The notes below the pieces were generated by a model that worked only from the letters and a program-made list of their open reading frames with translations, had not been told where the DNA came from and did no database searches. The position numbers and the translations under genes are program-made. This document shows, piece after piece, positions 30,015 through 40,347 of a DNA stretch of 64,000 nucleotides. How positions within the stretch are numbered: the stretch's first letter is position 1; the number at the start of each line of letters is the position of its first letter. Source of the DNA: Leptospira ryugenii. GTDB lineage: Bacteria; Spirochaetota; Leptospiria; Leptospirales; Leptospiraceae. The stretch is taken from positions 189,077-253,076 of the forward strand of contig NZ_BFBB01000003.1 of assembly GCF_003114855.1 (NCBI RefSeq), given 5' to 3'.

Positions 30015-32012
30015 CTACTGAGTAAGTTTGAAGCCTCCACTCACACGCCTCAATGTTTCGGCTGCATGTTTTAAACTCCGAGAAGAGTTGGCCACAGTTT
30101 CGGAGCCCTGAGCTATGCTCATAGTTTCTTCATTGATCCCTAGTACAGAGATGGAAATCTGTTCAACCGCCCTCTTTTGCTCCCCTACTGCACTTTGTAT
30201 GGACAGTGATTCCTTACCCACTGCATCTGATTGGAGGTTGGCCTCCTCATTGTAGGTGAGCTGGTTTGCTGTGGCATGGGACAATTTTTGCATAACAGAA
30301 GCAACTTCTGTAATCTCCACTATGATATGGTTGAAAAGATCGAGAGAGGAACGTATGCCCGTAGCACCGGCTTCTAGTTCTTGGCTATTGTTCCCAATCA
30401 TATCTTCAATCGATTGGATCGAACGAGCCGTCTTTTCAGAAAGCTTTGAAATCTCTTCCGCTACAATGGCAAAGCCTCTCCCTGCTTCGCCTGCACGTGC
30501 AGCCTCAATGGCAGCATTTAGAGCAAGGAGACTGGTTTGGTCGGAAATTTCATCGATGATACCTATGACTTCTCTCATTTCTTTGGAAGATTCCAATATG
30601 ACATGGATAACGTCTTTCATTTGAGCTAAAGACTGCCCACCCTTTCTCGCTTGGTCTGTAATGCGCTCTGTACTTTGCATGGCAATCTGAGTCTCTTTTT
30701 CGATCTCGATCGCATGCTTTGTCAATTCTTGGATCTTTTGGTTGAATTGGAGAATGTTTTGGTGTTGGTTGACAGTAGAGTTTACTGTTTGGTCTAAGCT
30801 AGCGACCACTTCCTCAGTCGTGGCAGAAATCTCTTCCGAGGATGCAGCTGTTCCTTGTGCCATTTCCGAAAAACGTTCTGCGGAAGAGTGCATTTCTTCA
30901 GAGGCACGAGAGACCTCTGTTGCAACCGATTGTATATCTTTCATTGCATTGCGTATACTGAACACAAAGGAAGACAAGGCTCGGTTCATACGACCGATCT
31001 CATCATCTCCTGCTTCAGGAAAAGATTCGCGCAGATCACCTTCTGCCATACGATCCAATATGGCGACCGACTGTTCTAAGGGTCTCAAGCGGATGTTGAG
31101 AAAACGAAGGATCAAATAGATTACAATGCTCGTGATGACAGCAACCAATAACAGGGACCATAGAATCATTTCCAAAAACACCTCAGTAATGTCTGATTTG
31201 GGCAATATGACTCCGATGATTGAGTGCAAACGATCCAAACGTTTGATGAGTAGGGAAAAACCTTTTCCTCCTTCTTCATATTCAAAGTATGAGCCATCAC
31301 TAGCAGCTAATACTGGTTTTGCTTCAGGTATTTTGCTTAGGTCAATTTTTAAAATTTTGGACTTGTCTGGGTCTGCAAACACTAGACCCTCTGTGGTAAA
31401 GGCAGTTACATAACCGGTCTTTCCAACTTGAATACCCTCAGACATCCGGCTAGACACCAAATCCAAATTGAGAGCTACCCATAAAATCCCCACAAGATTT
31501 TCTCGTTGGAGAATGGGAAGAGAGATTAGATTTACAGGTAAGTGAGTAATGGGTGATTCGACTACTTTGCCAATATGGACTTTTTTTTGGAGAGCAATTT
31601 TGACATGTTCGCCCACTTCACTTTCTTTTAAAATATAACCAATGGAGCGTGGGATACCTGCTGATAGAACAGGCGCATTTTGTATCGGAAGTGAAACAAA
31701 GATATTCTCATAATCACCCTTGGTCTCCTCCATTATTTTTTCCAGATATTGGGTTGCGAATTGGGACCTAGTTGGAGTAAATGCATCCAATAGTTCATCT
31801 TGTTCGGAGACCAACTTCAAATACTTCATCTGGAAATCGTAAAAATTTTCGAAGTCAGAACTTGCACTCTTGCCTGCATTGTGCATCGCTGATTTATAAA
31901 CGTTTGTTAAAAGATTCCATCCCAAAAGAAAGATAAGAGCGGAAACTGAGATAGATAATAGCAATATAGATAAAAATGTGTAAATTCCTAAAGTCTGTTT
32001 AAGGCTTTTCAT
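30015..32012 (-). CDS. Methyl-accepting chemotaxis protein with double Cache sensor
   Basis: 665 residues. Helix 1 at about 12-35; a periplasmic dCache-type domain to about 280 (with '[24 protein letters not shown]' and '[20 protein letters not shown]'); helix 2 ([20 protein letters not shown]); HAMP ([22 protein letters not shown]); then the long signalling coiled coil. The kinase-binding tip is intact: '[37 protein letters not shown]'. Gln/Glu-rich methylation helices flank it. It senses a small molecule outside the membrane and signals through CheA/CheW; the ligand cannot be predicted. It stands alone, without che genes in the window. Confidence 0.94.
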   Translation of the reverse strand: MKSLKQTLGIYTFLSILLLSISVSALIFLLGWNLLTNVYKSAMHNAGKSASSDFENFYDFQMKYLKLVSEQDELLDAFTPTRSQFATQYLEKIMEETKGDYENIFVSLPIQNAPVLSAGIPRSIGYILKESEVGEHVKIALQKKVHIGKVVESPITHLPVNLISLPILQRENLVGILWVALNLDLVSSRMSEGIQVGKTGYVTAFTTEGLVFADPDKSKILKIDLSKIPEAKPVLAASDGSYFEYEEGGKGFSLLIKRLDRLHSIIGVILPKSDITEVFLEMILWSLLLVAVITSIVIYLILRFLNIRLRPLEQSVAILDRMAEGDLRESFPEAGDDEIGRMNRALSSFVFSIRNAMKDIQSVATEVSRASEEMHSSAERFSEMAQGTAASSEEISATTEEVVASLDQTVNSTVNQHQNILQFNQKIQELTKHAIEIEKETQIAMQSTERITDQARKGGQSLAQMKDVIHVILESSKEMREVIGIIDEISDQTSLLALNAAIEAARAGEAGRGFAIVAEEISKLSEKTARSIQSIEDMIGNNSQELEAGATGIRSSLDLFNHIIVEITEVASVMQKLSHATANQLTYNEEANLQSDAVGKESLSIQSAVGEQKRAVEQISISVLGINEETMSIAQGSETVANSSRSLKHAAETLRRVSGGFKLTQ

Positions 32013-32077
32013 ACAATAAGAACAGTATGCACATTTAAAGAGGAGAAAAGAAAAAAAATGACAAAAGAAAAAAAAAT

Positions 32078-32103
32078 GGCCCTGGTAGACACATCTACGG
32101 GCC
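32078..32103 (-). terminator. Terminator after the rlmN-glycosyltransferase operon
   Basis: Stem GGCCC...GGGCC outside and GTAGA/TCTAC inside, with a 2-base bulge and loop CACA. On the minus strand a T-rich tail follows (complement of the A-run 32066-32076). It sits about 50 bases past the glycosyltransferase stop. Confidence 0.75.
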
Positions 32104-32150
32104 CTAAAAACCAGACTTACACAATTAGCCTAGTTTATATCTCGTAAGAA

Positions 32151-33836
32151 TTACGATTTCCCTGAAACTTTTCTTAGCCAAACTAGAGAAATTTTCTTAA
32201 GAACCAAGGCTCTTGTCTCTTTTTTTAGAAAAGAAACCGTTGGAGTTGCTATTTTGTAAGAATCTTTCTCCATAACGATCTCTATTTCATAACCAGGCCC
32301 TGCCTGCTCTTTCAATTGCCCCAAAAATTCAGAAGGTAGAACAAGTAGCCTCTGGGGGTGATCTGACCAAAGTGTCTTTAATTTTTCTGGGTCATAGATA
32401 TTTCTAAAATTGCGATCTGCATAAAAGGCATAGGATCGTTTGGAATTGGATAGCCGATAGGTATACAAAACGGGCTCGTCTGGCTCCAGTTCCTTTATCT
32501 TTGCACCCATTTCTCGAGATGGTTGGTAGGAAGTTAAGAGAGGATAGTAAACCAAACTGATGGAACCAAAAAATAGACAGGCTCCTACTACCGTAAGTAA
32601 GAGTTCGATAGGCAACTTTTGTGCGAGTAAAAACACAAAGAGAATGGCAACAAAGAAAAAGACATAATAAATGACACCAGCATCCGCGACCAAACTCGGA
32701 AGCAAGAGGTATCCTACCAAATAAACAATCCCTGCAACCATGAAAGAAGGCCTGATTCTCTTGGCAGCAGAGGAAAAAAGACTCTCTTCTGCGATTCTTC
32801 CAAAATAAAGTGCTGCTCCAGGTAAAATCCAATAGATATACTGCGGAAGGGGGTAGCGCGAAAACGAAATCAAAAATAAAAACAAAAATACCCAAAACGG
32901 TACAACGAAATCAAGATGTGCGTATTCATTATTTTTAATCTTACGAAAGAACTCTTTTGCACCGATGGACTTATAATATTTAATCGCACGAAATAAGATG
33001 TAGATGATAAGCGGAAGCACTCCACTAAAAAAAGCCCAAAGAAAGTTTTTGTAAAAATAAAATGGGTCAAATTTTATGTTGTACATTTCTTTGTAGAATC
33101 TACCAAACGATTGTATCCAAAGAAAGTAAACAGGTCCGTAAGAATTAAAACTTTTATATAACAAGGCACACCAGAAAGCAGGAAGAGATGCCAAAATAAA
33201 AAAACCTGGTATCAATTTCATGGACCAGAGCAGTTTCCAATCTCTACGAAATAAAATATCCGCTCCTATGGAGATACATGGTATGACCACTGATATCGGA
33301 CCCTTTGTAACAAATCCGATCGACATACTTAAATACATCAAATAAAAAAAGTTAGGATTTTTCTTTCTTCCCAGATAATAAAAATGATGGGTAAAGATCA
33401 GATAAGAAACCAGATACACATCAATCTTTGGATCGACCACCATGGCATAAAATCCAGGGGTAATCAGATAAAAGATAGTTGCTAAATAAGCTTGTCTTTC
33501 ATTCTTCCAGATGAGCAAGGTGATCTGGAACAAAGAATACGCAGATAAGAAGGATAACAACAATGCAGGAATGCGGTATGCGATTTGGTTTAATCCAAAA
33601 ATCTGAAAAGAGGTAGCAATCGTCCAAAATGTGAAAATGGGTTTATCTAAGTAACGACGACCATTGTCGATAAGAGTGAAAAAGTCCCCAGAGTGGTACA
33701 TCTGCCTTGCAATTTCAGCGTATTGGCTTGAGTCGATATCAATGACATCTAGTGGCAATGTGAACAACAATGCCAGAGAAGAAAATAATACCAACAGTCT
33801 CAAAAAAAGTTTTTGGTCATTGCTATATGAATTCAT
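32151..33836 (-). CDS. ArnT/PMT-like (GT39/GT83) membrane glycosyltransferase
   Basis: 561 residues from ATG 33836; the ATGA overlap with the preceding gene decides this start over an upstream extension. About 12 membrane helices. The first extracytoplasmic loop has 'LDVIDIDSSQYAEIARQM' and 'NGRRYLDKPIFTFW', matching the D-x-D/E ... G-x-Y-x-x-K-P-x-x-x-W pattern of dolichyl- or undecaprenyl-phosphate-sugar transferases. A roughly 100-residue periplasmic domain closes the protein. Such enzymes move a sugar from a polyprenyl carrier to lipid A or protein; the acceptor here is unknown. Confidence 0.85.
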   Translation of the reverse strand: MNSYSNDQKLFLRLLVLFSSLALLFTLPLDVIDIDSSQYAEIARQMYHSGDFFTLIDNGRRYLDKPIFTFWTIATSFQIFGLNQIAYRIPALLLSFLSAYSLFQITLLIWKNERQAYLATIFYLITPGFYAMVVDPKIDVYLVSYLIFTHHFYYLGRKKNPNFFYLMYLSMSIGFVTKGPISVVIPCISIGADILFRRDWKLLWSMKLIPGFFILASLPAFWCALLYKSFNSYGPVYFLWIQSFGRFYKEMYNIKFDPFYFYKNFLWAFFSGVLPLIIYILFRAIKYYKSIGAKEFFRKIKNNEYAHLDFVVPFWVFLFLFLISFSRYPLPQYIYWILPGAALYFGRIAEESLFSSAAKRIRPSFMVAGIVYLVGYLLLPSLVADAGVIYYVFFFVAILFVFLLAQKLPIELLLTVVGACLFFGSISLVYYPLLTSYQPSREMGAKIKELEPDEPVLYTYRLSNSKRSYAFYADRNFRNIYDPEKLKTLWSDHPQRLLVLPSEFLGQLKEQAGPGYEIEIVMEKDSYKIATPTVSFLKKETRALVLKKISLVWLRKVSGKS

Positions 33837-34117
33837 TCTAAAGTCCCAATTTGTAATACACAATTTCCAAACCCTTGGCAAGATGTTGGCTCTTGGTCGT
33901 AACATTGTAAAATATCGCTATTGTGTGTGGTGCATCCGTCCATACAGGAAATGTGCCCTGATCTCTTTGCTTCGGGAGATAATTCCATTTTTAAGGTCTT
34001 TTCTGTACAGGAAACAAATTGGTTGCAGGCTAATGTACATTTTTGCTCAACGATATCCTGGCATGATAAAAAGAATAAAAGAAGTATTGAAATACTGATC
34101 TTAATGAATGTTTTCAT
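33833..34117 (-). CDS. Cys-rich small lipoprotein
   Basis: 94 residues. Signal peptide with lipobox FLSC ([20 protein letters not shown]). The mature part holds eight Cys beyond the lipidated one ('[12 protein letters not shown]', 'ISCMDGC', 'ILQCY', 'SCQGFGNC'), suggesting several disulfides outside the cytoplasm. I believe it belongs to a Leptospira Cys-rich family described in TIGRFAM, but from memory only. ATG 34117 has AAAGGAG seven bases upstream. It overlaps rlmN by 17 bases and the glycosyltransferase by four, so the three form a tight operon. Confidence 0.82.
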   Translation of the reverse strand: MKTFIKISISILLLFFLSCQDIVEQKCTLACNQFVSCTEKTLKMELSPEAKRSGHISCMDGCTTHNSDILQCYDQEPTSCQGFGNCVLQIGTLE

Positions 34118-35159
34118 TTCTAACTCCTTTGAGGGCTAACATTCCACAAGCTCCATTGATATCCCGGCCAGGACTTTGTCGATTGAGAATCGGCACTCCT
34201 GCTTTCTGCCTTAAATAACTTACAAAATCTCTCACTTCATCTTCTGTTGGTCGTCTCCAACCTGTAAAATCCGTATTCAGAGGAATCACATTGATTTTGC
34301 ATTTATTCACAGATCTTGCTATTTTTACCAAACGATCCAAATTCTCTTTCCCCATATTTACATCAGGTATCATCACATACTCAAAGGTGATCATTCGATC
34401 AAGTTCTTGGGTAAACCGTCTGGCAGCGTCCAATAACTTTTCAAGAGGGTGTTTAACATTGATATCCATAACGGAGGAACGTGCATTGGGGTTCGGATGG
34501 TTGAGTGAAATGGCAAAGTTAAATGGTTCTTTATTATCAATGAATCTATGTATTCCCGGAACAACCCCGGCGGTCGAAATGGTGATCCTCCTTGCACCTA
34601 GGCCCATACCTTCTTTATCATGTAAAATATGAGCGGCCTTCATTACCGAAAAATAATTGTGCATGGGCTCACCCATTCCCATAAAAACAATGTTAGTTGC
34701 GCGATCTTGTACTATTTTTTCCACTTGAAGGATCTGGTCTATGATCTGCCAGGAATGCAGATTGCCCTTGTATTCCAGTAGACCTGTGGCGCAGAATGCG
34801 CAATTTAAAGTGCAGCCGATCTGCGAAGAGATACAAATCGTCTTCCGCTCTCCGTCGGCGCTCGGGATCCAAACGGTTTCCACTTCCTTGCCTGGCTCTA
34901 CGTCGAAAGTAAACTTCCTTGTCCCGTCTTTAGAAATGAGCTCCCTACCCAATTGAATTTCAGGAAATACAGTCTTTTCTTTTAGGAGCTCTCTAGTTTC
35001 TTTGGAGAGGCTAGAAAATTGGTCTATGCTTGTGTATCTTGATTTATAGATCCCCACATAGATTTGTTTGGCTCGGTAAGCTTCCAGGCCGAGGTGGCGA
35101 CAAATTTCGGTGAGATCTGTCAGGGATTTGCCTTTTAGAACCGGCTTTTCTTCCTTCAT
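34101..35159 (-). CDS. rlmN: Dual-specificity RNA methyltransferase RlmN
   Basis: Radical-SAM enzyme that methylates C2 of A2503 in 23S rRNA and A37 of some tRNAs. 352 residues from ATG 35159. The cluster motif is CTLNCAFC; '[11 protein letters not shown]' and '[14 protein letters not shown]' are family blocks; the second catalytic Cys lies in '[13 protein letters not shown]' at the C-terminus. The ATG is 15 bases from the nearest good ribosome binding site (AAAGGAG), while an in-frame ATT three codons upstream (35168-35166) is at perfect distance; see findings. The frame is open to 35249, but that extension has no RlmN sequence. Confidence 0.94.
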   Translation of the reverse strand: MKEEKPVLKGKSLTDLTEICRHLGLEAYRAKQIYVGIYKSRYTSIDQFSSLSKETRELLKEKTVFPEIQLGRELISKDGTRKFTFDVEPGKEVETVWIPSADGERKTICISSQIGCTLNCAFCATGLLEYKGNLHSWQIIDQILQVEKIVQDRATNIVFMGMGEPMHNYFSVMKAAHILHDKEGMGLGARRITISTAGVVPGIHRFIDNKEPFNFAISLNHPNPNARSSVMDINVKHPLEKLLDAARRFTQELDRMITFEYVMIPDVNMGKENLDRLVKIARSVNKCKINVIPLNTDFTGWRRPTEDEVRDFVSYLRQKAGVPILNRQSPGRDINGACGMLALKGVRNENIH

Positions 35160-35353
35160 ACGACCAATGTTTTGCTCCTTTCTCCGTCTGGAAAGCCTAG
35201 ATTGCGGAAACCCCAGAGCCAAACCAAGGGAAATGGACATTGACAGCAAAAAAAAGGGGCAAATCCTGGAAACAGAGTTCAGTTTTTGCCAATTTTTTTA
35301 GGGAAAACCTGAATCTTTTTGTCTATTAGGCAGAGGAGTGGAAACATTTTTTT

Positions 35354-36658
35354 ATGAACAGTGATGTTTTTATGGAGTATGCCTTCGGGGTGATGTTAGC
35401 CCTGATAGGAATTGAGGCCTTTGTTTCTTATATCAAAAAAAAGCACTATTACCGTCTAAACGTTTTCTTAGCCGATGTCAGCAATGGAGTTTTGTTTGCT
35501 GTCGCTGGCGTAGGAATCGTTGTGGTGGCGCTTTATTTTTACGATCTCGTAGAATCCAATCTATCCATACGTCGCTTGGGCTACGAATGGTTCCCTCTCA
35601 CAAGCCCTATCCAACTTTCACCTTTTGCGATCCACTGGCACTCCCTCCTCTCATGGACCGTTTCCCTCGTACTCGTGGACTTCCTCTACTATTGGTTCCA
35701 TAGACATACACATACGATTGCGATACTTTGGGCCTGCCATGTAACCCACCACTCTACCCAAGAAATGAACCTGTCGGTTGCCTTCAGGGGCAATGCATTC
35801 CAAAGGATTTTTGAGTATGCGTATTTTCTTCCTTTAGCTGTTCTAGGTATCCCTTGGGAAATGTTCTTTCTAAGCCACCGGATTTTAAAGGTTTACCAGT
35901 TTCTCGTACATACAAGATTTGTCGGAAAACTCGGTTTCTTGGAAACCTTTATGGTCACCCCTTCCAACCATAGAGTACGCCATGGCACGCAAAGAAAGTA
36001 CCTGGACAGAAACCATGGTGGCATCTTTATAATTTGGGACAAAATGTTCGGTAGTTTCGCAGAAGAGACAGATGAACCGATCTATGGTTTAACAAAACCT
36101 GTTAACTCTTTCAATCCAATCACTGTAAACATTCATGTCTATGTGGATATCATCAGAAACATTCGAAAAGCCAGAAGTTTCGCTGACATTCTTGGGATTC
36201 TTTTCAAAGAACCTGGCTGGAAACCTGAATATCTACGAACTCCCGAAGATGAGTTTAAAGAACCAGCTTATACAGAAAAGTATGATCCAAACCCACCAAC
36301 AAGTGTTATGGTCTATGTAGTCTTACAATCGCTTGTGCTTTTGTCTGTTGGATTGATAGTTTGGAAAGTAGCTAAACTTGATTTAAGCGATGCGTGGACT
36401 TTGATTGCCGTTGCATTTCTATTGACCTTTAGTCTTCTTTCGATCAATAGAATCATGGAAATGAAAAAGTGGTCGAAACGAACTGAGGTCATCCGAAACT
36501 TTCTCTTCTCGGGTTTATTTGTTGCGACATTGTTTTACATAAAGGTTCCTTTTATTACCTATTTCACTGTGCCTTTGATCGTGTTGTCACTTGCTTCGCT
36601 TTTCTGGGTGCTCATAAAGAGAAAGACATTTTTTGATGTCTCTCTCGATCATGACTAA
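35354..36658 (+). CDS. Sterol desaturase/fatty acid hydroxylase family protein
   Basis: 434 residues with several membrane helices. The di-iron His clusters are complete: 'WFHRHTHT', 'HVTHHS' and 'NHRVRHG', with a later 'RNHGG' block. The arrangement resembles alkylglycerol monooxygenase (TMEM195) and bacterial relatives that hydroxylate or cleave lipid chains. A C-terminal part of about 130 residues adds four further helices not found in the minimal family. The substrate is unknown; an ether-lipid or fatty acid role is inference. Its TAA overlaps the stop of the convergent gene (CTAA). Confidence 0.86.
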   Translation: MNSDVFMEYAFGVMLALIGIEAFVSYIKKKHYYRLNVFLADVSNGVLFAVAGVGIVVVALYFYDLVESNLSIRRLGYEWFPLTSPIQLSPFAIHWHSLLSWTVSLVLVDFLYYWFHRHTHTIAILWACHVTHHSTQEMNLSVAFRGNAFQRIFEYAYFLPLAVLGIPWEMFFLSHRILKVYQFLVHTRFVGKLGFLETFMVTPSNHRVRHGTQRKYLDRNHGGIFIIWDKMFGSFAEETDEPIYGLTKPVNSFNPITVNIHVYVDIIRNIRKARSFADILGILFKEPGWKPEYLRTPEDEFKEPAYTEKYDPNPPTSVMVYVVLQSLVLLSVGLIVWKVAKLDLSDAWTLIAVAFLLTFSLLSINRIMEMKKWSKRTEVIRNFLFSGLFVATLFYIKVPFITYFTVPLIVLSLASLFWVLIKRKTFFDVSLDHD

Positions 36659-38649
36659 TTTTTTGATTTGATGGTGGCCAACTCTTTCTCGCTTGGAAAG
36701 AGTTTGTTCGCCTTAAGCAAATCCTGACTCAAGTTTAAAAATGCCTTTGTATGGTCACTGTGGTTTTTACACTGACTGATATCCACCTTACAGATATTTG
36801 TATCAACATAAGGTGGTTTGATTGTTTTGGTTTCACCAATGCCACCTGCCACAGATTGAAAGTACAACATTTCATTCTGTATCCAGCCAAAGATATTGCC
36901 GTAGGCAAAGTATGCAGAATCACCTTTTGTTTTTCGTAGGTCCCTACCCATACTGCTAAAATACAACTCTCGGTCCATAAATCCCAATATTGTCGGCAGT
37001 ACATCCAATTGAGATGTGATATCTGTCCTTAGCTCCGGCTTTATCTTACCAGGAGCATAGATCAAAAATGGAACGTTTCTATCTTCATAGTAATTTAAAT
37101 ATCTATGGTGAGAATGATCAGAGACAAAGAAGAAAATTGATTTTTGAAAGTAAGGCTCTTTTTTTGCTTTTTCTACAAATTCATGGAGAGCCCAATCAGC
37201 ATAGTGAAGTACATTTAGATACTCACTATCTTCAACTGTTTTATCAAAGAGTCTATATGTTTCATCTGGCACAACATAAGGGTAATGTGTAGTTCCTGTA
37301 TGAATAACTGCCATTATTGGCTTCTCGTTTTGGTCCCGGGTTTTTAATTCCAGGTGCAACATATCTAAAGAAGCTTCATCCCAGAAACTCCAAGGCCCCG
37401 TTTTGTAATTGGGATTTTTTTCTAGTTGGACTTTACCAATGAGATCATCAAAACCCCAGTGGAACATGATACTCCCTTTGTTATTGAAACTAAGATCGGT
37501 GCCTGTGACAAATACAGTTTGGTAGCCTATGCCTTTTGATAGGGAACCCAAGCCAGAAAAACGATTTAATATCTGAGGTGTCCTGACAGCTGTTAACCCT
37601 GGACGATCTGGTATGCCACCTATTAAGGCCATGAGTCCATTTGTTGTACGCCCGCCGCTCGCAAAGAAATGGTTAAAAAACATACCTTTGCGGATGAGTT
37701 GGTTAAAATAAGGAGTGACTTCTTTGCCCTTGACTTTGGGATTTCCGATTAGATCTATAAATTTTCCCGTCCAACCTTCCAGAACAACGACAACAATGTG
37801 AGGAAGTGGCTCCTTCCCAAGTGCGGCTTTCTTTCGAAGCAAAGGATAGTCCTTTGAAACGAATGTAGTATCTGGATAAGCAATTGCATTTTGAACAATT
37901 TGAGTGGATTCTTCTAATGGCATAAAGTGGCGTTTGTCAACTTCAGTCATTTTGAGGTCAGTAATCGCAGTGAAACCTGGGTTTAGTATCAAATCATTCA
38001 CCATAGTTTCTTTGGATATGATGGCATCACTTGTTCTCAAGGGACTAGTTTGCACCCCACCTCTAATGCCTAAAACCAAAAATACCAAGATGATTAGAAA
38101 CTGTAGAGTCGCAATCTTGTAGTTAAACGGAGTATGTTCATACGGAAACCTTCGTTGGACTAGATAAATTCCATAAATGATGAGTCCTATGCCCAATAGA
38201 GAAGCTAGAAATAGAAAAGGGTTCTGGGAAAATGCCGAACCGATCAATGGTAACATTTCGAAACCTAGATAGGCAAAGGCTTCATAACCCAGATGTTTGT
38301 TTCCATTTTCGTAATAAACTAAATCGGCACCGAGAAGGAGGATGAGTATGATAAGAAAAAAAACGGGAACGACTCTCCAGACGAATCGAAACGCTTTTTT
38401 TGTATTTAGAAAATGAATGGAGGAGTATAAAAGACTGACTCCTATAAAAATGCAAATGACCGAGATATCAAAGCGTATTCCATACAAAAACGCTTTCAGG
38501 ATTAAAAACAAATCCCAATTCTGAATCCTATATGAATACATAGCATAGAATGCAAATCTATATATTGTCAAAGATAGCATCCCAAATGCAGCAAGTAGCA
38601 AGTGGAATCGAATATAAAATGGAAGTCGAGTGAATGTTTTTTTTATCAT
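36655..38649 (-). CDS. LTA-synthase-like sulfatase-fold phosphotransferase
   Basis: 664 residues. Five N-terminal membrane helices (to about 215), then a large extracytoplasmic alkaline-phosphatase/sulfatase-fold domain. Metal and catalytic motifs: 'VVVLEGWTGKFIDLIG' (first Glu ligand), 'SGGRTTNGLMALIGGIP' with the nucleophile Thr, 'FFFVSDHSHHRYL' (Asp and His ligands). In Firmicutes this family makes lipoteichoic acid; in Gram-negatives relatives transfer phosphoglycerol to glucans or other envelope glycans. The role here is likely envelope decoration with an unknown acceptor. It follows the sugar dehydrogenase gene by one base. Confidence 0.87.
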   Translation of the reverse strand: MIKKTFTRLPFYIRFHLLLAAFGMLSLTIYRFAFYAMYSYRIQNWDLFLILKAFLYGIRFDISVICIFIGVSLLYSSIHFLNTKKAFRFVWRVVPVFFLIILILLLGADLVYYENGNKHLGYEAFAYLGFEMLPLIGSAFSQNPFLFLASLLGIGLIIYGIYLVQRRFPYEHTPFNYKIATLQFLIILVFLVLGIRGGVQTSPLRTSDAIISKETMVNDLILNPGFTAITDLKMTEVDKRHFMPLEESTQIVQNAIAYPDTTFVSKDYPLLRKKAALGKEPLPHIVVVVLEGWTGKFIDLIGNPKVKGKEVTPYFNQLIRKGMFFNHFFASGGRTTNGLMALIGGIPDRPGLTAVRTPQILNRFSGLGSLSKGIGYQTVFVTGTDLSFNNKGSIMFHWGFDDLIGKVQLEKNPNYKTGPWSFWDEASLDMLHLELKTRDQNEKPIMAVIHTGTTHYPYVVPDETYRLFDKTVEDSEYLNVLHYADWALHEFVEKAKKEPYFQKSIFFFVSDHSHHRYLNYYEDRNVPFLIYAPGKIKPELRTDITSQLDVLPTILGFMDRELYFSSMGRDLRKTKGDSAYFAYGNIFGWIQNEMLYFQSVAGGIGETKTIKPPYVDTNICKVDISQCKNHSDHTKAFLNLSQDLLKANKLFPSEKELATIKSKN

Positions 38650-38650
38650 T

Positions 38651-39901
38651 TTATTTCTTGAGAGGAACGAATTTCATGATTTTACCTGATTGGTAGTCAG
38701 CTAAAAATAAATCACCGTTCGGATCTTGCCCAAAGGTTGAAATCAGAACATTCCACTTACCTAGAGTATATACCTTTTCTACTTTTGTTTTTGCATCTTT
38801 GGGGAGATCAAAGGCCCAAATTTTTCCAGAGATAAAATCTCCAAAGACATACTTGCCTCGTAAGTTAGCTATGTCTTTGGCTAGGTATTCGTAACCTCCC
38901 GTAATGGATTGACCATCCCCTCTTCCGTATTCATAGATGGGGCTTGCAAACTCGCTTTGGTTACAATTGGATTGGTAACAATGATTCCCCTCTGTTTGTG
39001 ACCATCCGTAGTTTTTTCCAGATTCAATGATATCTATCTCTTCATAAGCATCCTGCCCCACATCTGCTAAAACCAATGATCCTGCGGAGGAAAAGGAATA
39101 TCTCCATGGGTTTCTAAGTCCATATGCATAGATCTCGGGTAACACATCTGCTTTGCCTACGAAGGGATTATCAGAAGGGATTGTATACGCAGTGTTTTTT
39201 GCTGTATCGGCTTTCGGATTGATTCTCAAGATAGATCCTAGCATCGTTTTCGTATTTTGTCCGTTGCCTTGTGGGTCGCCACGCAATCCACCATCTCCCC
39301 AACCAATGTAGAGCATTTTATCTCTTCCGAAGGCAATCTGACCCGCATTGTGATTTGGATATGGTTGGCTCACTTTGAGGAGTATTCTTTCCTTATCCCA
39401 TGACATCTTTTCGAATTCATCAGGGTTACGGATTGTCCATTCTGAAATGATGCTTGTGTCCTTTCCATTTTCATCTTTTGTATAATTCAAGTAGGCATTG
39501 GGCACCTTAGGGAAGTCTGGATGAAAGCATAATCCTAGTAGGCCCAACTCACTTTCCGAAACCACTTTCAAACTTAAAAGTGTTCTTTGTTTTTTTTCCT
39601 CTCGATCAAAGACGATCAAATTGCCTTTCTTTTCAAGCAAGAACATATAACGTGAGTTTGTTGGATAAAATTGAATATCAGTTGGTTCCTTTACGCTCGT
39701 AACTTCTGATAAGGAAATCTCAATTTTCTCTCGGTTAAGGTCCTCTGCTAAAAAAACAGGAGAGGAACTAAAGATGGGGTTTTCGGTCTCGTATTTCTTA
39801 GCGAAAACCTTTATCATCTTGCTACCGATCTCTTCACATTGCAATAGAAGGGGTAAGAAAAAGAAACCTAGGACTCGGAGATAGATTGTAGAAAGCTTCA
39901 T
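38651..39901 (-). CDS. PQQ-dependent sugar dehydrogenase (glucose/sorbosone dehydrogenase-like) lipoprotein
   Basis: 416 residues. Lipobox LLLQC near residue 22. A six-bladed beta-propeller of the soluble glucose dehydrogenase type: 'PTDIQFYPTNSRYMFLLEKKGNLIVFDR', 'LGLLGLCFHPDFP', 'HNAGQIAFGRDKMLYIGWGDGG', 'EIYAYGLRNPWRYSF', 'LADVGQDAYEEIDIIESGKNYGWSQTEG'. The His of 'PNHNAG' and the Arg of 'GLRNPWR' match PQQ-site residues. The substrate, and whether PQQ is made here, cannot be told from the window. Paired with the LTA-synthase-like gene. Confidence 0.86.
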   Translation of the reverse strand: MKLSTIYLRVLGFFFLPLLLQCEEIGSKMIKVFAKKYETENPIFSSSPVFLAEDLNREKIEISLSEVTSVKEPTDIQFYPTNSRYMFLLEKKGNLIVFDREEKKQRTLLSLKVVSESELGLLGLCFHPDFPKVPNAYLNYTKDENGKDTSIISEWTIRNPDEFEKMSWDKERILLKVSQPYPNHNAGQIAFGRDKMLYIGWGDGGLRGDPQGNGQNTKTMLGSILRINPKADTAKNTAYTIPSDNPFVGKADVLPEIYAYGLRNPWRYSFSSAGSLVLADVGQDAYEEIDIIESGKNYGWSQTEGNHCYQSNCNQSEFASPIYEYGRGDGQSITGGYEYLAKDIANLRGKYVFGDFISGKIWAFDLPKDAKTKVEKVYTLGKWNVLISTFGQDPNGDLFLADYQSGKIMKFVPLKK

Positions 39902-40038
39902 TGTATTTACTAAAATTATTTTGGTAGCGAAACGGAATGCAATGAAAATTCAATGTGAGTCTAAGCTTTTCTCTTCCTGATTTTTTTCTTTGTCATAAAG
40001 AGATTGGCCACTCATATGGTCTATGAGAGGCGACACCT

Positions 40039-40347
40039 GTGAAGATTTTTTCTTATGTAGTGATTCCTATTTTTCTTTTGTTTGCATATTGGCAGTTAAA
40101 CGACCCAGATCCCTATTTATGGTTTCCAATCTATTTGTTTGTTGCCGGGATGGCAGCGTATCGGCTGAAACGAACCATACCTAAAAAGGTTCTTTTTCCA
40201 ATTGTGTTTGCCTATTCCGGTTTTGCCATTTACCACCTAATCATCGCTCCCTACTATGCCATCGAAGTCGAGGAATATAGAGAGGGATTGGGATTGTTGA
40301 TCTCGGCTGCTGTTTTACTTGTTCTGGGAAAGCGCTCTCAGGACTGA
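40039..40347 (+). CDS. TMEM220-like small membrane protein
   Basis: 102 residues from a GTG with GAGG eight bases upstream. Four membrane helices. The '[27 protein letters not shown]' stretch matches the Q-x-N-D-P-D-P-x-x-W pattern of the transmembrane family 220. Its function is unknown. The 3' end overlaps sufB by 10 bases on the opposite strand. Confidence 0.75.
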   Translation: MKIFSYVVIPIFLLFAYWQLNDPDPYLWFPIYLFVAGMAAYRLKRTIPKKVLFPIVFAYSGFAIYHLIIAPYYAIEVEEYREGLGLLISAAVLLVLGKRSQD

